Below, piece after piece: positions 28,074-36,965 of a stretch of 64,000 nucleotides of DNA; within the stretch, counting starts at the first letter, position 1, and each line of letters starts with the position of its first letter. The stretch comes from Paenarthrobacter nicotinovorans (GTDB lineage: Bacteria > Actinomycetota > Actinomycetes > Actinomycetales > Micrococcaceae), in NCBI RefSeq assembly GCF_007670255.1, contig NZ_SZVS01000003.1:124001-188000 (forward strand), given 5' to 3'. The notes beneath the pieces are model-generated. The model ran no database searches. It saw nothing but the letters and a program-made list of their open reading frames with translations, and was not told the DNA's origin. A program made the position numbers and the translations under genes.

Positions 28074-29420
28074 CTAGGCGAGCATGGAATTCAGGGTGTT
28101 GATAATGGTGGCCTCCACGCCGCCTGTGCCACCCACGAAGTGGGCGATGTGGCCGTAGACGGTCATTGAGCCGCCAGCGATCCCGGGATAGTCCGGATCC
28201 CATCCACCCTCGTAACTTCCGCCCACCGAGTATGGTGGCAAGAACTGCGCACTCGGCAGGTAGTAGCAAGACTCATTACCGTAGCCGCCCACGATGACGG
28301 CATTCGCTCCACCGTATTTCGAGCGGAAATAGGCTGCGTATCCACTGACCAGCTCACCGCCGACAATGCCGATTTTCAGTTGCGGGCTGCCGCCGAACTT
28401 CCAGACCTGGAAGGGACACGTTACGGTCGTTGCGTAGCTGCCGCTGTCGATCCGCCCGATCATGACCTGGGCGTGGCGTCCGTACCACGCAGGGTTGCCG
28501 TCGAGGTTCGGCAGACGTGAAGCGTAGGCCGCCCTGACCGCCGCAAGGTTTCCAGCGGTGGGCGTGATGTCCAGCGGTATTTGGATCTCTTTGTAGCTTG
28601 TCTGGAGCGGACTGCCGATGGTTCGACCAGGCGTCTGCATTGCGATCGACACGGCTGAACCAAGTTTGGTGGCATATTCGTCGCGAAGGTCCCAGCTGGG
28701 TTCGCCCATGGGATTCTGGTCGCCTGCCGCGCCCTGGAGGAACAGGGCAAAGCAATTCGTATTGTTGTTTTCGATGTAGTTGCAAGCCCCGGCGGGGAAA
28801 TCTCCGTCGAAGAGTGTGCGCATGCCGGCAGCCACAGGATGGCACGCGTAATTGAAAATCACGGCCCGCGCTTTGCCATTCGAGCGGCGCGCGACGATAA
28901 CGGGGACAGTGTCTTCCAAGTACGGCAAACCCGCCCTGTTGTAGGCGATGCTCGCCGTCGTGACCTTGTAGTCGAGCGTGACCGCTGTCTGTGCGTTGTT
29001 GAGCGCTTGCTGGGCCGCGTCCACGAGGTCGTCCTCGAGGTGCTGGCTGTAGGTTTCCACCATCGACAAGTCAGATAGCCCGTAGCACATGAACGGGTGA
29101 AGGGTGTCAACCACTACAGGCCCGTTATGCGTGTGGGTCGACTGGATCAGGATGTCACCGTTGGTCCAGTTGGCCAGCTGAAGGATCCTTGCCCTGGCGC
29201 TTTGATGGATTGAGCGCGGTAAAGCAAGTATGTCCACGCTCATGATGAGGTTCGGCGAGCCGTCCTCCCACAGTACGATCGCGCGGACCCACAGGGATTC
29301 GTAAGGTGCGCTGCTGGTGGCCTCGCGACCACCGTCGAGGGTCCCGTACCCCGCCATGTACGGATTGACATCGATGGACGGGGAAATGCTGACCTTGGCC
29401 GTAGAAACGGTAAACGCCAT
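28074..29420 (-). CDS. Neutral/alkaline ceramidase-fold protein without signal peptide
   Basis: The 448-residue protein starts at ATG 29420 behind AAGGAG. The N-terminal half matches the neutral/alkaline non-lysosomal ceramidase family: the start KVSISPSIDVNPYMAGYG, the zinc-site segment ILIQSTHTHNGPVV near residue 92, the second zinc-site histidine in FNYACHPVAAG near 192 and GAAGDQNPMGEP near 230. Near residue 380, GGYGNESCYYLP corresponds to the family's C-terminal active-site tyrosine block. Ceramidases cut the N-acyl bond of ceramide. This protein begins MAFTVSTAKVSI with no export signal, and the short C-terminus lacks the usual Ig-like domain. The substrate may therefore not be ceramide. 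It stands as a single gene between two terminators. Confidence 0.8.
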   Translation of the reverse strand: MAFTVSTAKVSISPSIDVNPYMAGYGTLDGGREATSSAPYESLWVRAIVLWEDGSPNLIMSVDILALPRSIHQSARARILQLANWTNGDILIQSTHTHNGPVVVDTLHPFMCYGLSDLSMVETYSQHLEDDLVDAAQQALNNAQTAVTLDYKVTTASIAYNRAGLPYLEDTVPVIVARRSNGKARAVIFNYACHPVAAGMRTLFDGDFPAGACNYIENNNTNCFALFLQGAAGDQNPMGEPSWDLRDEYATKLGSAVSIAMQTPGRTIGSPLQTSYKEIQIPLDITPTAGNLAAVRAAYASRLPNLDGNPAWYGRHAQVMIGRIDSGSYATTVTCPFQVWKFGGSPQLKIGIVGGELVSGYAAYFRSKYGGANAVIVGGYGNESCYYLPSAQFLPPYSVGGSYEGGWDPDYPGIAGGSMTVYGHIAHFVGGTGGVEATIINTLNSMLA

Positions 29421-29602
29421 GAAAGATCACTCCTTGATTGTGCGCTCGTGGTGACCTTCGTTTGCCCCCAAACAAAGCCCGTTTCCCATTGCGCTGAACA
29501 GCCAAAACGTGAGACCACCTTCATTAGACCACGCAATGTTCGGATATGACGCCTATCCATTGCAGCGGACATCATTTGTTTCATTTCCGACGCTTTCCGG
29601 CG

Positions 29603-29651
29603 AAAAAACGGAAAGGGCTCGCACGCTCCATTCCGGAGTTTGCGGGCCCTT
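29603..29651 (-). terminator. Intrinsic terminator of the GH25 lysozyme gene
   Basis: An 11-bp stem with one mismatch (29613-29623 with 29641-29651) is followed on the minus strand by a run of six T (29603-29608). It lies 27 bp beyond the lysozyme stop. Confidence 0.85.
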
Positions 29652-29677
29652 CCCGACAGGGCGTTCCGTGCTTTCGG

Positions 29678-32425
29678 CTACCTTGCAGCTGGTGAGAGGA
29701 TTTTCAGGCCACCCCAGCCGGACCCGATCACGCTGGGCGAGCCCCATGTACGGTTTTGCCCGACGGGGTAGTAGCGAAGTTCACCGCCGGTTGTTCGACC
29801 GATGATTCCGGTTGTGTTCGCTCCCGCAAATCCGCGGATGGCTCCGTAACTGTTGATGACATTCCATCCCGTCCCGACGGTTGACGGAGCTTCCGTGATG
29901 AAAGCCCCGTTTCCGTTGGATCGGTAGAGCATGAGGTTGCCCGTGGCATTTTTCGCCAGGAGATCGGCGTTGGAGTCCTTATCGAAGTCCATTTGAACGA
30001 TGTCCAGGCCTGACCAGCCCGTTCCGATTTGGGTACGGGTTCCCAAGGCACCGCCGGAGGGATTGCTGATCTGGAACAAACGGCCGGCCGGGTCATAACC
30101 CACGATTCCCGGTCGGGTATCGGACTTCTTCCACCGTCCTACCGTGAGGGTCCAGTCCTGCCAGCCTGTGCCGAGGCTGATGGGCCCGCCGAAGCCCCGG
30201 CCTTGCAGGCCCGGGTACAGGCTCAGCCTTCCATCGCTCCATTGCGCGAGGATGTCCAAAGCGCCATCGCCATTCCAGTCGGTGAGGAAACCGGCCTTCA
30301 ACCCGGTCCATTGCGTTCCGATGAGCTCAGGGGAGTTCAGGGAGCCCGACCCTGAACCCGCGTACCGATACAGGTTGCCGTCCTGCCGAATGGCCAGGAC
30401 ATCGGGCTCGTCAACGCCCAGGGTGCTCTCAACATTGACCGGGGCGCCGCCTATAAGCATGGCGTCATTCCACCCCAAGCCTGTCAGGAAGCGGTTGCCC
30501 CAGGAACCTCCCACGGCCGGGTAATAGTAGAGGTCGCCGTTGGCAGCCCGAGCCTGCAGCCCCTGTGAACCCGCACCATTGAAGCCCGCGGAGGAGCTGA
30601 CCGACGTCATGGCCGACCACCCGTTGCCAATGACCCGTGCAGGCTCTGAAACGAACGAGCCAAGCCCGTTGCTTCGATACAGCCGCATGGTTCCGTCGCC
30701 GGTCCTTGAGACCAGGTCCTGGCTGCCGTCGCCGTCGAAATCCAAAAGGTTGAACTGGTGCCCGCTGAAACCAGTGCCGATCTGGACGCCGCCACCCAGG
30801 GCGCCTCCAGAGGCATTTTGATACCGGTACAGGTTGCCGTCACCGTCCTGTCCAATGACACCGGGGAAGGCATCCCTTGAGTTCCACCATCCGGCAGCCA
30901 GGGACATTTCCTGCCAGCCGCTGCCCACTTGGATGGGTGTACTGAAGCCGCCCGCGGAGTTACCCCGATAGACCTGAAGGGTTCCGTCCGCCCATTGGGC
31001 CAGGATGTCCTGGACACCGTCCTGGTTCCAGTCGACAACATGGACGGAGAGGGCGTTGCCCCAGCCGGAGCCGATGGTGACCGGGCCGGATATTCGTCCT
31101 TGCCCGTCGGCGGGGAAGTTGTCTAGTCGTCCGGAGGGCATTGCTGCCAGCACATCCGCACCGGATCGGATCGAGGGATTCGAGGGTGCAGCCACGCCGC
31201 GTGCAAAGGTACGGAGCTCGTCGTAGGTGCCATTGAAGATGTTGGAGTCACCTTCGAAAGGACCGGTGCTGCTGTATTGCCACATGAAGTAGTCGTTCCA
31301 ACTGGCCGGCAAGGATCCGGGCGAGTTGGTGGGATTGTTCCAGTAGGAGGCGATCCAGAGCGGGTAGCTTCCAAAGGTGCTGTTGCCCACGCAGGTGTTC
31401 CACCAGTCGGTGGTGCTGTAGATGACGGGGAATCTGCCGGTCAGTGCCTTGACGGTGTTGCCGAAGTCGGCTGCCCATTGACCCAGCTGGGCCTTGGACA
31501 TGTCATAGCAGGTGTTGCCGAAGTAGAAGCCGTTGATGGTCCGTCCGGCATAGGGGTTGTATTCAATGTCCAGGACGGGCGGGAGGGTGTAGCCGTCTGC
31601 CGTCCAGCCGCCTCCGTTGGCCACGAAGTACCGGGCTTGGTCAGCCCCCGACGACCAGTTCGGGATGGCGAAGTGGTACGCGCCGCGGACCATGCCAACA
31701 TTCCGGGACCCGTTGTACTGCTGGGCATAGTTTTCGTTGAGGTAGTAGTTGCCTTCGGAGGCCTTGACGTAGGCCCACCTCGAGCCCTGGCTCCATTGGC
31801 TTGACCAGTCGACATTGCCCTGATGCGCACTGACGTCCTGGCCTTGGATCCCGATGGTGGGACGCCAATGGTCCGGATCGGCTGCCATCGGTACCAACGC
31901 CTGGACCGCACCACCGACGGATTTGGCGCGTGCAGGTGCAGCCGCATCCTTGCTTTGTTTGGCGGTGACGACCCTGGGCGAGCGCTGGCCCATTTCTGCA
32001 CCGCCGGCCGGGATGGCAGCGCGCATCGCGGCCTTCATGGTTTCAGCATCCGGCGCATTGCCCGGCATCGCCTTGGGCTGTGCGGTCTGCGCTTCTGCTT
32101 TGCTGTCGGTGTCGGGCGCGGGCGTGGTCGCGCCGCCAGGAGAAAGTTCGACGCCGGTGATCGGCGCTTGCTGGTCAGGCAACTTTCCGGGGGGAGGGCT
32201 GTTTTCGGCCGGAGACGACGCGGGGCCGTTACCTGCTGGTTTGGGGCCCTGGGGTGATCCTGGTGACGGAGCTCCGGAAGCTGGCGCCGGTTGGGGGACC
32301 GGGGTTTGGGCCCAAGCAGGCGCTCCAAGGAAACTGCCTGCCGTAAGGGCGACGGCCAGCGCCAGCCCTACGCGCGCCAAGGGAATGCGTCCCGCCGGGA
32401 CCATCAATTTATGTTTCATCATCAC
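29678..32425 (-). CDS. Secreted GH25 lysozyme with C-terminal FG-GAP super-repeats
   Basis: The frame opens with GTG-ATG-ATG at 32425 and encodes 915 residues; any of the three codons could be used. A signal peptide ends at about AWAQT (residue 40). A Pro/Ala-rich linker runs to about residue 190. The GH25 domain covers roughly 195-410: GQDVSAHQGNVDW carries the first catalytic-site Asp, VLDIEYNPYAG the Asp-x-Glu pair, and YHFAIPNW and PLWIASYW are family blocks. It would hydrolyse the glycan strands of peptidoglycan. The remaining 460 residues are FG-GAP repeats in two similar halves (see repeat entry), perhaps binding the wall. It is divergent from the Tad pilus operon with 274 bp between starts, so it may serve pilus passage, but this is only context. 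Confidence 0.9.
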   Translation of the reverse strand: MMMKHKLMVPAGRIPLARVGLALAVALTAGSFLGAPAWAQTPVPQPAPASGAPSPGSPQGPKPAGNGPASSPAENSPPPGKLPDQQAPITGVELSPGGATTPAPDTDSKAEAQTAQPKAMPGNAPDAETMKAAMRAAIPAGGAEMGQRSPRVVTAKQSKDAAAPARAKSVGGAVQALVPMAADPDHWRPTIGIQGQDVSAHQGNVDWSSQWSQGSRWAYVKASEGNYYLNENYAQQYNGSRNVGMVRGAYHFAIPNWSSGADQARYFVANGGGWTADGYTLPPVLDIEYNPYAGRTINGFYFGNTCYDMSKAQLGQWAADFGNTVKALTGRFPVIYSTTDWWNTCVGNSTFGSYPLWIASYWNNPTNSPGSLPASWNDYFMWQYSSTGPFEGDSNIFNGTYDELRTFARGVAAPSNPSIRSGADVLAAMPSGRLDNFPADGQGRISGPVTIGSGWGNALSVHVVDWNQDGVQDILAQWADGTLQVYRGNSAGGFSTPIQVGSGWQEMSLAAGWWNSRDAFPGVIGQDGDGNLYRYQNASGGALGGGVQIGTGFSGHQFNLLDFDGDGSQDLVSRTGDGTMRLYRSNGLGSFVSEPARVIGNGWSAMTSVSSSAGFNGAGSQGLQARAANGDLYYYPAVGGSWGNRFLTGLGWNDAMLIGGAPVNVESTLGVDEPDVLAIRQDGNLYRYAGSGSGSLNSPELIGTQWTGLKAGFLTDWNGDGALDILAQWSDGRLSLYPGLQGRGFGGPISLGTGWQDWTLTVGRWKKSDTRPGIVGYDPAGRLFQISNPSGGALGTRTQIGTGWSGLDIVQMDFDKDSNADLLAKNATGNLMLYRSNGNGAFITEAPSTVGTGWNVINSYGAIRGFAGANTTGIIGRTTGGELRYYPVGQNRTWGSPSVIGSGWGGLKILSPAAR
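29690..31045 (-). repeat. Two large FG-GAP super-repeats in the GH25 lysozyme
   Basis: The half beginning DWNQDGVQDILAQWADG (near 31030) is followed about 750 bp later by a second half beginning DWNGDGALDILAQWSDG (near 30280). Later landmarks recur too, such as SGGALGGGVQIGTG and SGGALGTRTQIGTG. A multi-blade unit was duplicated as a block. Confidence 0.8.
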
Positions 32426-32616
32426 ATCCGGCCCTGTACCGCGGCTCAGCGGTGCATGGTGTGGCTTAGGGACAAGCTTCGGGCGCCTGCGCGTGAGACC
32501 ATAGGCCAGCTCCTAACGGGCTTTACCCTAACATCCTGAAACAGGAGTGACTAGTGGGATTGACGGTGCTGTTGTGACTGGCGATTCCAAGTTATCCACA
32601 TACCGCGCCGACAGAC

Positions 32617-32645
32617 TTGAGGCGGCCCCCTGGCTCACTTAGCGT
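32617..32645 (+). promoter_or_regulatory. Promoter of the Tad pilus operon
   Basis: TTGAGG (32617-32622) and TAGCGT (32640-32645) are separated by 17 bp. Transcription would start near 32652, about 48 nt before the cpaF start. The rest of the 274-bp gap to the lysozyme gene holds a single DnaA-box-like TTATCCACA at 32592-32600. Confidence 0.55.
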
Positions 32646-32676
32646 AAATCACTCGAGATGCGCCTCTCGTTTACGC
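32642..32676. promoter_or_regulatory. Inverted repeat overlapping the Tad operon transcription start
   Basis: Outer arms GCGTAAA (32642-32648) and TTTACGC (32670-32676) enclose inner arms CGAGA (32654-32658) and TCTCG (32665-32669). Because it covers the -10 box end and the predicted start, it could be an operator or a leader hairpin. Confidence 0.45.
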
Positions 32677-32699
32677 CATCATGACCATTGGGGAGAGCT

Positions 32700-33923
32700 G
32701 TGGATGCAGTAAGGATCGTCGAGGGAGAGGTCCGGGAACTGATCCGGCGCCGTGGCTTGGATCCCCTGGAACGGGCCGCGGACGTCCGCTCCCTGGTGGA
32801 TGAGGCGGTCAGGGATTACGACGAGCGCGCGCTGCTTGCTCCGCTTCCTCCTTTGGGTCATCTTGAGACTGCCCGTCGCCTCATTTTTGACGCCGTCGCG
32901 GGCTTCGGGCCGCTGCAGCCGTTCCTTGATGACGATGCCATCGAAGAACTCTGGATCAACGCTCCCCATGAGGTCTATGTGGCCCGTAACGGCGAGTCCG
33001 AGCTAACCACCGTTAGTCTGAGCGAGCAGCAAGTCCGCGATCTGGTCGAGCGAATGCTGAAGACTTCCGGACGCCGGCTCGATTTGTCATCGCCCTTCGT
33101 TGATGCAGCGCTCCCGGACGGGTCAAGGCTCCACGTCGCCATCCCTGACATCACCAGGAGGCACTGGGCCGTGAACATCAGAAAGTTCACCGCCCGGGCA
33201 AGCAGGCTCGAGCACCTCGTTGAACTTGGCAGCCTGTCACCCCAGGCGGCGAGGTTTCTCGGTGCAGCCGTAGCCAGTGGACTCAACATTCTTGTTTCCG
33301 GGGCCACGCAGGCTGGCAAGACCACCATGCTCAATTGCCTTGGCGCCCACATCGGTTCGCGGGAACGCGTCATTACTGTTGAAGAGATCTTTGAACTGCA
33401 GCTTCCTTTGCGTGACGTGATCGGACTTCAATGCCGTCAACCGAACTTGGAAGGTGAAGGCGAGATCCCACTCCGCAGACTGGTCAAGGAAGCCCTGCGG
33501 ATGCGGCCGGACAGATTGATTGTTGGCGAAGTCCGCGAAGCTGAAAGCCTGGACATGCTGATCGCCTTGAACTCAGGCCTGCCGGGCATGTGCACCGTAC
33601 ACGCGAATTCGGCACATGACGCCGTCACCAAGATTTGCACCCTGCCCCTGCTGGCCGGGGCCAACATCGCCAGCGCCTTCGTCGTTCCCACTGTGGCCTC
33701 GTGTATCGACCTTGTGGTCCACTGTGGCCGGCATCCCTCGGGGCGAAGGCAAGTCACCGAAGTCCTTGCTTTGGGCAGGCGGGTGGAAAACGGGATCATC
33801 GAGTCCTCCACTGTGTTTGGGATGACGGCGGGCCAGCTTCAACCGAGACCAAATGCGATGCCGGCTGCCGAAAAATTCGCCCGCGCAGGCTTCGACGTCT
33901 CCGCCCTGCTCGAGGTGAACTGA
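32700..33923 (+). CDS. cpaF: CpaF/TadA pilus assembly ATPase
   Basis: The GTG at 32700 is preceded by GGGGAGAG and gives 407 residues. The type II/IV secretion ATPase fold is clear: GFGPLQPFLDDDAIEEL near residue 65, Walker A SGATQAGKTTML near 200, VEEIFELQLP near 225, and the Walker B/Asp box region RPDRLIVGEVREAES near 270, then CTVHANSAHDAV near 295. It powers assembly of Flp-type pili by driving the membrane platform made by the next two genes. It is the first gene of a seven-gene operon. The actinobacterial cluster usually starts with a TadZ/Ssd-like gene, which is missing here. Confidence 0.94.
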   Translation: MDAVRIVEGEVRELIRRRGLDPLERAADVRSLVDEAVRDYDERALLAPLPPLGHLETARRLIFDAVAGFGPLQPFLDDDAIEELWINAPHEVYVARNGESELTTVSLSEQQVRDLVERMLKTSGRRLDLSSPFVDAALPDGSRLHVAIPDITRRHWAVNIRKFTARASRLEHLVELGSLSPQAARFLGAAVASGLNILVSGATQAGKTTMLNCLGAHIGSRERVITVEEIFELQLPLRDVIGLQCRQPNLEGEGEIPLRRLVKEALRMRPDRLIVGEVREAESLDMLIALNSGLPGMCTVHANSAHDAVTKICTLPLLAGANIASAFVVPTVASCIDLVVHCGRHPSGRRQVTEVLALGRRVENGIIESSTVFGMTAGQLQPRPNAMPAAEKFARAGFDVSALLEVN

Positions 33924-34777
33924 TGGCGCCGCTCTTGGGGATTCTAGGCGGCTTCGGGCTATTCCTTATCTGGTGGTCCACGTGGGAGCCGCCAGCTCCA
34001 CGGCTTGGAAAAAACAAGCGGCGTCGCTTGGAGCAGCTGCTTCTGTCGGCAGGGATGGAACGAGTGACAGGACCCGCACTGCTCCTGACGTGCGGAGGCT
34101 TTGGCCTGGCAGCAGCGATTATTTTTTACGTCGCTACAGGATCTCCCGCAGTTTCGCTGTGCTTCGGATTGTTCGGATCCTGGGTGCCAGTGGCGATTGT
34201 TCGGTGGAGGGCGCGAAGGCGGCGTGCGTCGCTGCGTTTGCTGTGGCCTGATGTCGTGGACCACCTGCGTTCAGCCATTCGTGCTGGCCTTTCTCTGCCC
34301 GAGGCCCTCATCCAGCTCGGTTCCAAGGGCCCGGAAGAGCTCAGATCGCTCTTCCTTGACTTTGGCTCCGACTACCGCGCTGGAGGGCACTTTGAGGAAG
34401 CCCTGGACAGGCTGAAAGCCCGGCTCGCAGATCCTGTTGCGGACCGCATCCTTGAAGCCCTGCGAATGACCCGCGAGGTGGGGGGATCTGACCTGGGCCG
34501 TATGTTGGGGACCTTGTCGGACTTCCTGAGGGACAACGCCCGGACCCGCAGCGAACTGGAGGCCAGGCAATCATGGACCGTCAATGCCGCCCGGTTGGCG
34601 GTGGCAGCACCGTGGATAGTACTGGTGATGATGGCCAGCCGACCGGAGGCGATGCTGGCCTATAACTCAGCGGAGGGTGCAATGGTGCTCCTGGGTGGCT
34701 TGCTGGTCTCGGTGCTCTGTTACTCATTAATGCTCCGCGTCGGTGCATTGCCTGATGATGAGCGAGTCCTTCGATGA
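33923..34777 (+). CDS. tadB: TadB-like type II secretion F-domain membrane protein
   Basis: The ATG overlaps the cpaF stop by one base and gives 284 residues. There is an N-terminal helix, a pair of helices near residues 50-90, a cytoplasmic T2SSF domain (VDHLRSAIRAGLSLPEAL near residue 110, TREVGGSDLGRML near 185) and two C-terminal helices. Such proteins form the inner-membrane platform of the Tad pilus with TadC. Its stop overlaps the next start by ATGA. Confidence 0.88.
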   Translation: MAPLLGILGGFGLFLIWWSTWEPPAPRLGKNKRRRLEQLLLSAGMERVTGPALLLTCGGFGLAAAIIFYVATGSPAVSLCFGLFGSWVPVAIVRWRARRRRASLRLLWPDVVDHLRSAIRAGLSLPEALIQLGSKGPEELRSLFLDFGSDYRAGGHFEEALDRLKARLADPVADRILEALRMTREVGGSDLGRMLGTLSDFLRDNARTRSELEARQSWTVNAARLAVAAPWIVLVMMASRPEAMLAYNSAEGAMVLLGGLLVSVLCYSLMLRVGALPDDERVLR

Positions 34778-35715
34778 GCACGTCATTGGCTTTGGCCGTA
34801 TTTGAGGGAGTGCTGCTTGGAGCCGGGTTCTGTTTGATCCTGGTGCGTCTGCCGTTCATGCGCAGGGTGTCTTTTTCCGAGCGCATCAGCCCACAGTTGA
34901 AGGCCAGGAATCTCGAATCCCGCCTACTGGCATACCCGGAACAAGACCTCACCCCTTTTGGGCCGTTGGAACGGATACTACGTCCCTTTTTCCGGGATGC
35001 CATGACCGCAATATCGCGCTTGAATATCGGGACAGCGGCCGCCTCAAAGCGGCTTGCCCGTTCGGGTTCCACGAAATCAATCCTTGATTTCCGGGTTGAA
35101 CAGATTCTCTGGGGCGGTGGCGGCGTGATCCTGGCATTGTTGGTCATCGCGGTCCGTGCCGCAGCCGGACAGTTCAGTCCCGTCCTTTCATTCGTGGCCG
35201 TGATCGGGGGTGCCCTCGGGGGCTACGTGCTCCGCGATTTTGTACTCGGCCAGCGGATACGACGACGCGAAAGAAGACTGTTGTCGGAGTTCCCCAGCCT
35301 CGCGGAGCTCATGGCGCTGGCCGTGGCGGCCGGTGAAAGCGCGTTGGGGGCCATGGACCGGGTAAGCCGCACCTCCAAGGGGGAGCTCTCCAGGGAGTTC
35401 AGTTTGATCCTCGCGGATGCCCGATCGGGAAAGCCACTTGCTGAGGCGCTCCAAGCGTTTTCCGGTCGGGCAGAGTTGCCTCCGCTGGTCAGGTTTTTCG
35501 ATGGCTTGGTGGTCGCTGTGGAGCGTGGAACTCCACTGGCCGACGTCCTACGGGCGCAGGCTGCCGATGTCCGGGATGCCGCGAAACGTGAATTGATGGA
35601 ATCGGCGGGCCGGAAAGAAATAGCCATGATGGTGCCACTCGTTTTCGGCGTCCTGCCTCTCACGGTTTTATTCGCCGCGTTTCCTGCCATCGCGGCCCTG
35701 CAACTGAGCCTCTGA
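34774..35715 (+). CDS. tadC: TadC-like type II secretion F-domain membrane protein
   Basis: The 313-residue protein overlaps tadB by ATGA. An N-terminal helix (residues 3-22) and two helices near 110-150 precede a T2SSF domain with LLSEFPSLAELMALAVAAGE near residue 165 and FFDGLVVAVERGTPLADVL near 232. Helices at the C-terminus end the protein. It should pair with TadB as the pilus platform. The next gene begins 89 bp later. Confidence 0.88.
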   Translation: MSTSLALAVFEGVLLGAGFCLILVRLPFMRRVSFSERISPQLKARNLESRLLAYPEQDLTPFGPLERILRPFFRDAMTAISRLNIGTAAASKRLARSGSTKSILDFRVEQILWGGGGVILALLVIAVRAAAGQFSPVLSFVAVIGGALGGYVLRDFVLGQRIRRRERRLLSEFPSLAELMALAVAAGESALGAMDRVSRTSKGELSREFSLILADARSGKPLAEALQAFSGRAELPPLVRFFDGLVVAVERGTPLADVLRAQAADVRDAAKRELMESAGRKEIAMMVPLVFGVLPLTVLFAAFPAIAALQLSL

Positions 35716-35804
35716 GGCCGACGGCCGCACACGGGCCGGGCTCCTGCCCTTCAGTCCGCTCTGGCAACAAATGTCATTAGACCACCACCACGATTGGGGA
35801 AACC

Positions 35805-36053
35805 ATGAAAATCATCGCAAGCACGTCGTCCATTGCGTCCACAGCATCAGTCCGGACTCTCCCGGCCCGGAACCGACTCATGAGCGTTGTCCTTCGGGCA
35901 GTCCCTGGCCTTGCGGAACGAGAGCGTGGAGACGTGCCTGGATGGGTCATGATCACCCTCATGTCCGCTGCGCTGGTTGCCGGCCTTCTCGCCCTGGCTA
36001 CGCCTGCTTTGAATGACATGTTCACTCAGGCCATGGCAAAGGTGGGCAAGTAA
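35805..36053 (+). CDS. Small Flp-pilin-like membrane protein (DUF4244-type position)
   Basis: This 82-residue protein starts at ATG 35805 behind GGGG. A long polar leader of about 40 residues ends in AERERGDVPGW, followed by one hydrophobic helix (VMITLMSAALVAGLLALATPA) and a short tail. Its place between tadC and the TadE-like genes is where actinobacterial clusters encode the Flp pilin. The classic pilin motif after the cleavage site, G-x-T-A-x-E-Y, is not present, so processing and assembly may differ. A pilin role is inferred from position, size and topology. Confidence 0.65.
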   Translation: MKIIASTSSIASTASVRTLPARNRLMSVVLRAVPGLAERERGDVPGWVMITLMSAALVAGLLALATPALNDMFTQAMAKVGK

Positions 36054-36061
36054 TTCGTGCG

Positions 36062-36451
36062 TTGGGGCGGCAGGACCGGTGCGCCGCAGAACGGGGGTCG
36101 GCTGTGGTCGATTTCGTGCTGGTCGGAGCACTGCTGACCGTGTTTTGCATGTCAGTCATCCAGCTCATGCTGATACTCCATGTCCGCAATACGCTCATAG
36201 ACGCCGCAGCGTCGGGAGCGCGCTACGGCGCACTGGCCGACCGGTCACCCTCGGATGCCGAAGCCCGAACAGTCGAGCTGATCACGTCTGCGTTGAACGC
36301 AGGATACGCGCAGGATGTCACCACCCAAGAAGTGGACATCGAGGGCATCCGCACGCTGGAGATTTCGGTGAGGGCACCGATGCCGGTTCTGGGGCTGCTG
36401 GGACCTGGCGGATTGATGGAGGTGCGCGGACATGCTGCGCTTCCTGGCTGA
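36062..36451 (+). CDS. TadE-like pseudopilin
   Basis: The best start is TTG 36062, eight bases after the pilin-like stop, giving 129 residues; no other start fits. The N-terminus AERGSAVVDFVLVGALLTVF is the TadE signature with a Glu/Asp five residues into the hydrophobic helix, a class III-type prepilin. The periplasmic part is small. TadE proteins are minor pilins that help pilus biogenesis. The next gene overlaps it by 20 bp. Confidence 0.82.
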   Translation: MGRQDRCAAERGSAVVDFVLVGALLTVFCMSVIQLMLILHVRNTLIDAAASGARYGALADRSPSDAEARTVELITSALNAGYAQDVTTQEVDIEGIRTLEISVRAPMPVLGLLGPGGLMEVRGHAALPG

Positions 36452-36965
36452 ACGCGCAGGGGTCGCCGGGCGGGGACTCCGGCAAAGGGCACGCCATGCG
36501 CTGTGCCTGGCCGAAATGTCGTCTGATAGCAAACCTGGTTCCCGGAGCTTCGAAAGACAACGGGGGAGTGCGGTCGTCGAGTTCACCTTCCTGGCCATCC
36601 TGCTGATGGTGCCACTGGTCTACTTCGTCGTGACCATCGGGCAAATCCAGGGGGCATCGTTTGGCGTGGTCGGGGCGGCAGACCAAGCGGCAAAGGTTTT
36701 CGTCAGCCAGGCGGATCCGGCACGGGCCAAGCTTGCGGCTGAGCAGTCAGTTGTGGTGGCCTTGGCTGACTACGGGCACACGGCCGAACAGGCAACGGTG
36801 GAGATTGCCTGCGATCAGGAAGACTGCCTCGCGGCCGGGGCGGGCGTAACCGTGACGGTTCGCTTGGACGTACCTCTTCCGATGGTTCCGTTCGGGGACA
36901 AACTGCATTTGGACGCCAGCAGATTGAGCTCCTCCGCCACCCAAATCGTGGGACGATTCCAGTGA
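36432..36965 (+). CDS. Second TadE-like pseudopilin
   Basis: The ATG at 36432 lies behind GGAGG and inside the end of the previous gene, giving 177 residues. After a 43-residue basic leader comes RQRGSAVVEFTFLAILLMVP, a canonical TadE start with Glu at position +5. The soluble part has a Cys pair (IACDQEDCLAA) that may form a disulfide outside the cell. It is cotranslated with its neighbours on both sides. Confidence 0.85.
   Translation: MLRFLAERAGVAGRGLRQRARHALCLAEMSSDSKPGSRSFERQRGSAVVEFTFLAILLMVPLVYFVVTIGQIQGASFGVVGAADQAAKVFVSQADPARAKLAAEQSVVVALADYGHTAEQATVEIACDQEDCLAAGAGVTVTVRLDVPLPMVPFGDKLHLDASRLSSSATQIVGRFQ

Noticed and set aside
32592..32600. Perfect DnaA box TTATCCACA
   Set aside because: It is a single copy with no neighbouring boxes or AT-rich unwinding element, so it is not evidence for an origin.
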